The translations under genes were made by a program, and so were the position numbers. From the NCBI GenBank assembly GCA_023133395.1, contig JAGLWO010000449.1, positions 1-8,083 on the forward strand: a stretch of DNA of 8,083 nt. The letters are read 5' to 3'. The notes under the pieces are model-generated. The model did not search any database. It was not told the DNA's origin and saw only the letters and a list, made by a program, of their open reading frames with translations. Shown here piece by piece: positions 6,573-8,083 of the stretch. The DNA is from Candidatus Cloacimonadota bacterium. GTDB taxonomy: Bacteria; Cloacimonadota; Cloacimonadia; Cloacimonadales; TCS61. The number at the start of each line of letters is the position of its first letter. Position 1 is the stretch's first letter.

Positions 6573-6596
6573 AATAAAATACCAAAATCATTTATC
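6568..6596 (+). promoter_or_regulatory. candidate promoter for the ABC transporter operon
   Basis: A perfect -35 hexamer TTGACA (6568-6573) is followed after 17 bp by TTTATC (6591-6596), a poor -10 match (three of six). A rival arrangement on the same strand is TAAACA (6552-6557), 17 bp, TAAAAT (6575-6580), with a weaker -35 but a better -10 and a more usual leader of about 37 nt. Either would drive the downstream ATPase gene; sequence alone does not decide. Confidence 0.35.
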
Positions 6597-6611
6597 TCTT
6601 TCTACAGAAAA

Positions 6612-6617
6612 AGAGGA
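6612..6617 (+). promoter_or_regulatory. ribosome-binding site of the ABC ATPase gene
   Basis: AGAGGA lies 6 bp before the ATG at 6624 and supports that start, which also places the expected N-terminal strand (LIQVEGLKKEY) at the beginning of the protein. Confidence 0.7.
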
Positions 6618-6623
6618 AATAAA

Positions 6624-7307
6624 ATGGCTGGATTAATTCAAGTTGAAGGTTTAAAGAAAGAATACAAAATGGGAAAAATAACCGTTCCTGCTTTGAACGG
6701 TGTAGATATTGAAATAAATGAAGGTGAGTTTGTAGCCATAATGGGACCTTCCGGTTCAGGTAAATCCACTCTGATGCATATCCTTGGCTGCCTTGATGTG
6801 TCCACAGCAGGTCAATATTCACTCAATCAGGAAAAAGTGAGCAGTATGAAAAAGAAGAAACTTGCTGCTATCAGGAATGAACAGATCGGTTTTGTATTCC
6901 AGACTTTTAACCTGCTCCCCCATCTTAATGTTCAAAAGAATGTTGAATTACCTTTGATGTATGCTGGTTACAGCAAAAGAAAACGCTCAAAAATGGCTAA
7001 AAAAGTCCTGGCTGAAGTTGGTTTGAGCGACCGATTAAAACACAAACCTTCAGAGCTTTCCGGAGGAGAAAGGCAAAGAGTTGCCATAGCCAGAGCAATT
7101 GTTAATAACCCATCAATTGTCCTTGCAGATGAACCAACAGGTAATCTTGATACGCATTCAGGTAGTGATATTCTCTCAATTTTTTCGCACCTTCACGAAA
7201 AAGGTCACACCATAATCATAGTAACCCATGATTCTGCTATAGCCAAAAGAGCCAAACGAATAATTAATATTGTAGATGGTCTGATCAAAGATGGCAATAT
7301 CAATTAA
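6624..7307 (+). CDS. ABC transporter ATP-binding protein, MacB/LolD type
   Basis: Cytoplasmic ATPase of 227 residues, the usual length for the stand-alone MacB/LolD/FtsE-like group, which powers mechanotransmission-type exporters. All nucleotide-binding motifs are intact: Walker A GPSGSGKST (41-49), Q-loop Gln93 in VFQTFNLLPHL, signature LSGGERQRVAIARA (145-158), Walker B IVLADEP with catalytic Glu170, D-loop GNLD, and H-loop His202 in IVTHD. The phrase FQTFNLLPHLNVQKNVELPL is characteristic of this group. The downstream gene encodes the matching permease and overlaps this gene by 17 nt, so the two form one exporter. In MacB-type systems a periplasmic adaptor and TolC-like channel complete the pump; neither is in the window. 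The substrate cannot be read from sequence; lipoprotein release (LolD-like), drug/toxin export and envelope maintenance all remain possible. Confidence 0.95.
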   Translation: MAGLIQVEGLKKEYKMGKITVPALNGVDIEINEGEFVAIMGPSGSGKSTLMHILGCLDVSTAGQYSLNQEKVSSMKKKKLAAIRNEQIGFVFQTFNLLPHLNVQKNVELPLMYAGYSKRKRSKMAKKVLAEVGLSDRLKHKPSELSGGERQRVAIARAIVNNPSIVLADEPTGNLDTHSGSDILSIFSHLHEKGHTIIIVTHDSAIAKRAKRIINIVDGLIKDGNIN

Positions 7308-8083
7308 AGAAAGTTTAACTGTCGGTTTTTCTGACTTCTGGTCTCGAAAGGTAAGAAGCCTTGTAACCGTTATAGGAATTGTCCTTGGCACAATGTCTAT
7401 AATAGTTGTTCTTGCTCTGGTGAATGGTATCAATAAACAAACCCTGCAATGGATGATGGAACGTGGTGGTTTAAGCAAAATATCAGTTTACAGGAATTGG
7501 AGCTATGATAATCCAACAAATGCCAGGAACTATTTCACTCTGCGAGAATTCGAACTTATCCGTTCCCTCATACCAGAAGCTAAGTACATCAATCCTCAAG
7601 AACGCCACTGGGTTCATCATTCTTATGAAGATAAAAATTATAGAACCTCAATCTGGGGAGTTCTTCCCGACTTTACAAAAATCGAAGAATGGAATACCCA
7701 GCAGGGAAGATTCATTAGTGAATTTGATGTTAACCAGTCAAATGATGTAATTGTAATTGGAACCAAAGTAAAAGAGGAACTTTTTGGAAACAAAAATCCA
7801 ATAGGAAAGTTAATAACTGTCCATGGTCGACGTTTGCAGGTTATCGGGATTATGAAACACCGTTATATGAAAAGCAGCGGTAATATCGGACGTGAAAATG
7901 CACTTGGATATTTAAATCGCAGGTCTTATGTTCCGCTCAGCACGATGATCCATAAAGGAACGGGTGAAGATAAAATATCCAGCTTTATAGTGAAAGCTCA
8001 GGATGCAGAAAGCGCACCTGAACTCAGGCAGAAACTGGAAGCTATAATTCTGAATCTACGTCATAGAGAACCTGTTTTCAGAG
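7291..8083 (+). CDS. MacB/FtsX-type ABC transporter permease, 3' end beyond the window
   Basis: The first 264 codons plus one base are present. The start ATG lies inside the ATPase gene (17-nt overlap, +1 frame), a typical translationally coupled pair. The N-terminus MAISIKESLTVGFSDFWSRK is a cytoplasmic amphipathic stretch, followed by the first membrane helix at about residues 22-44 (SLVTVIGIVLGTMSIIVVLA). Residues about 50-260 form the large MacB-type periplasmic domain, recognised by GRFISEFDVNQSNDVIVIG (139-157), KVKEELFGNKNPIGKLI (159-175) and LQVIGIMK (182-189). The three C-terminal membrane helices of the FtsX core would lie beyond the edge. The pattern 'LRS.LT.iGI..G..sii' is kept as RSLVTVIGIVLGTMSII. 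With a stand-alone ATPase it is a two-gene exporter rather than an E. coli-like fused MacB. Family assignment is firm; substrate is unknown. Confidence 0.93.
   Translation, partial: MAISIKESLTVGFSDFWSRKVRSLVTVIGIVLGTMSIIVVLALVNGINKQTLQWMMERGGLSKISVYRNWSYDNPTNARNYFTLREFELIRSLIPEAKYINPQERHWVHHSYEDKNYRTSIWGVLPDFTKIEEWNTQQGRFISEFDVNQSNDVIVIGTKVKEELFGNKNPIGKLITVHGRRLQVIGIMKHRYMKSSGNIGRENALGYLNRRSYVPLSTMIHKGTGEDKISSFIVKAQDAESAPELRQKLEAIILNLRHREPVFR

Larger units (their letters stand above)
6503..6623. promoter_or_regulatory. divergent intergenic region between aroA and the ABC transporter operon
   Basis: This 121-bp AT-rich stretch is the only real intergenic region in the window and must carry the start signals for both transcription units, since the genes point away from each other. 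It contains a candidate promoter for each direction and an imperfect palindrome at its centre, listed separately. No terminator hairpin, riboswitch-like structure or small ORF is visible in it. Confidence 0.7.

Noticed and set aside
6592..6822. Minus-strand open frame of 76 codons covering the start of the ATPase gene
   Set aside because: It is antisense to the Walker A region of a certain gene and has no ribosome-binding site or domain.
7176..7478. Minus-strand open frame of about 100 codons over the ATPase-permease junction
   Set aside because: Both genes beneath it have clear family motifs; the frame is a shadow with no domain.
7505..7750. Plus-strand open frame of about 81 codons in another frame inside the permease
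   Set aside because: It lies inside the MacB-type periplasmic domain coding sequence and its translation resembles no protein family.
1..8083. Mobile element, CRISPR array, tRNA or phage-defence island
   Set aside because: No transposase, integrase, direct-repeat array, tRNA-like fold or defence-domain protein was seen; composition looks even across the window by eye.

Overview
The window is AT-rich and comes from a Gram-negative (diderm) bacterium: it holds a predicted outer-membrane beta-barrel, several exported proteins with Sec signal peptides, and a MacB-type exporter. The style of the surface genes (FecR, Ig/FN3-like secreted protein, large barrel, probable CHASE2 protein) and an AroA whose active-site loop reads GTAFRFL instead of GTAMRPL suggest the FCB side of the tree, perhaps Cloacimonadota. 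That placement is inferred from memory of protein style; the window has no rRNA or ribosomal-protein marker.

Layout: a 121-bp divergent intergenic region (6503-6623) separates two transcription units. Leftward (minus strand) runs a tight six-gene array: aroA (EPSP synthase), ddl (D-Ala-D-Ala ligase), a secreted protein of unknown function with an FN3-like domain, a secreted FecR-domain protein, a 798-residue predicted outer-membrane barrel with two N-terminal Ig-like domains, and the first 44 codons of a membrane protein that looks like a CHASE2-domain sensor, possibly an adenylate/guanylate cyclase. Gaps are 32, 17, 9, 8 and 0 bp, so one polycistronic message is likely. Rightward (plus strand) runs a MacB/LolD-type ABC ATPase and, overlapping it by 17 nt, its FtsX/MacB-type permease, which runs off the right edge.

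How the genes may work together: aroA (aromatic amino-acid precursors) and ddl (peptidoglycan precursor) are housekeeping. The four genes after them form an envelope module: two exported non-enzymatic proteins, an outer-membrane protein and a probable inner-membrane sensor. The most interesting reading is that these make a trans-envelope sensing or assembly system in which FecR and the barrel feed a CHASE2 receptor; this is inference from gene order. I see no tRNA, rRNA, CRISPR array, insertion sequence or convincing intrinsic terminator.
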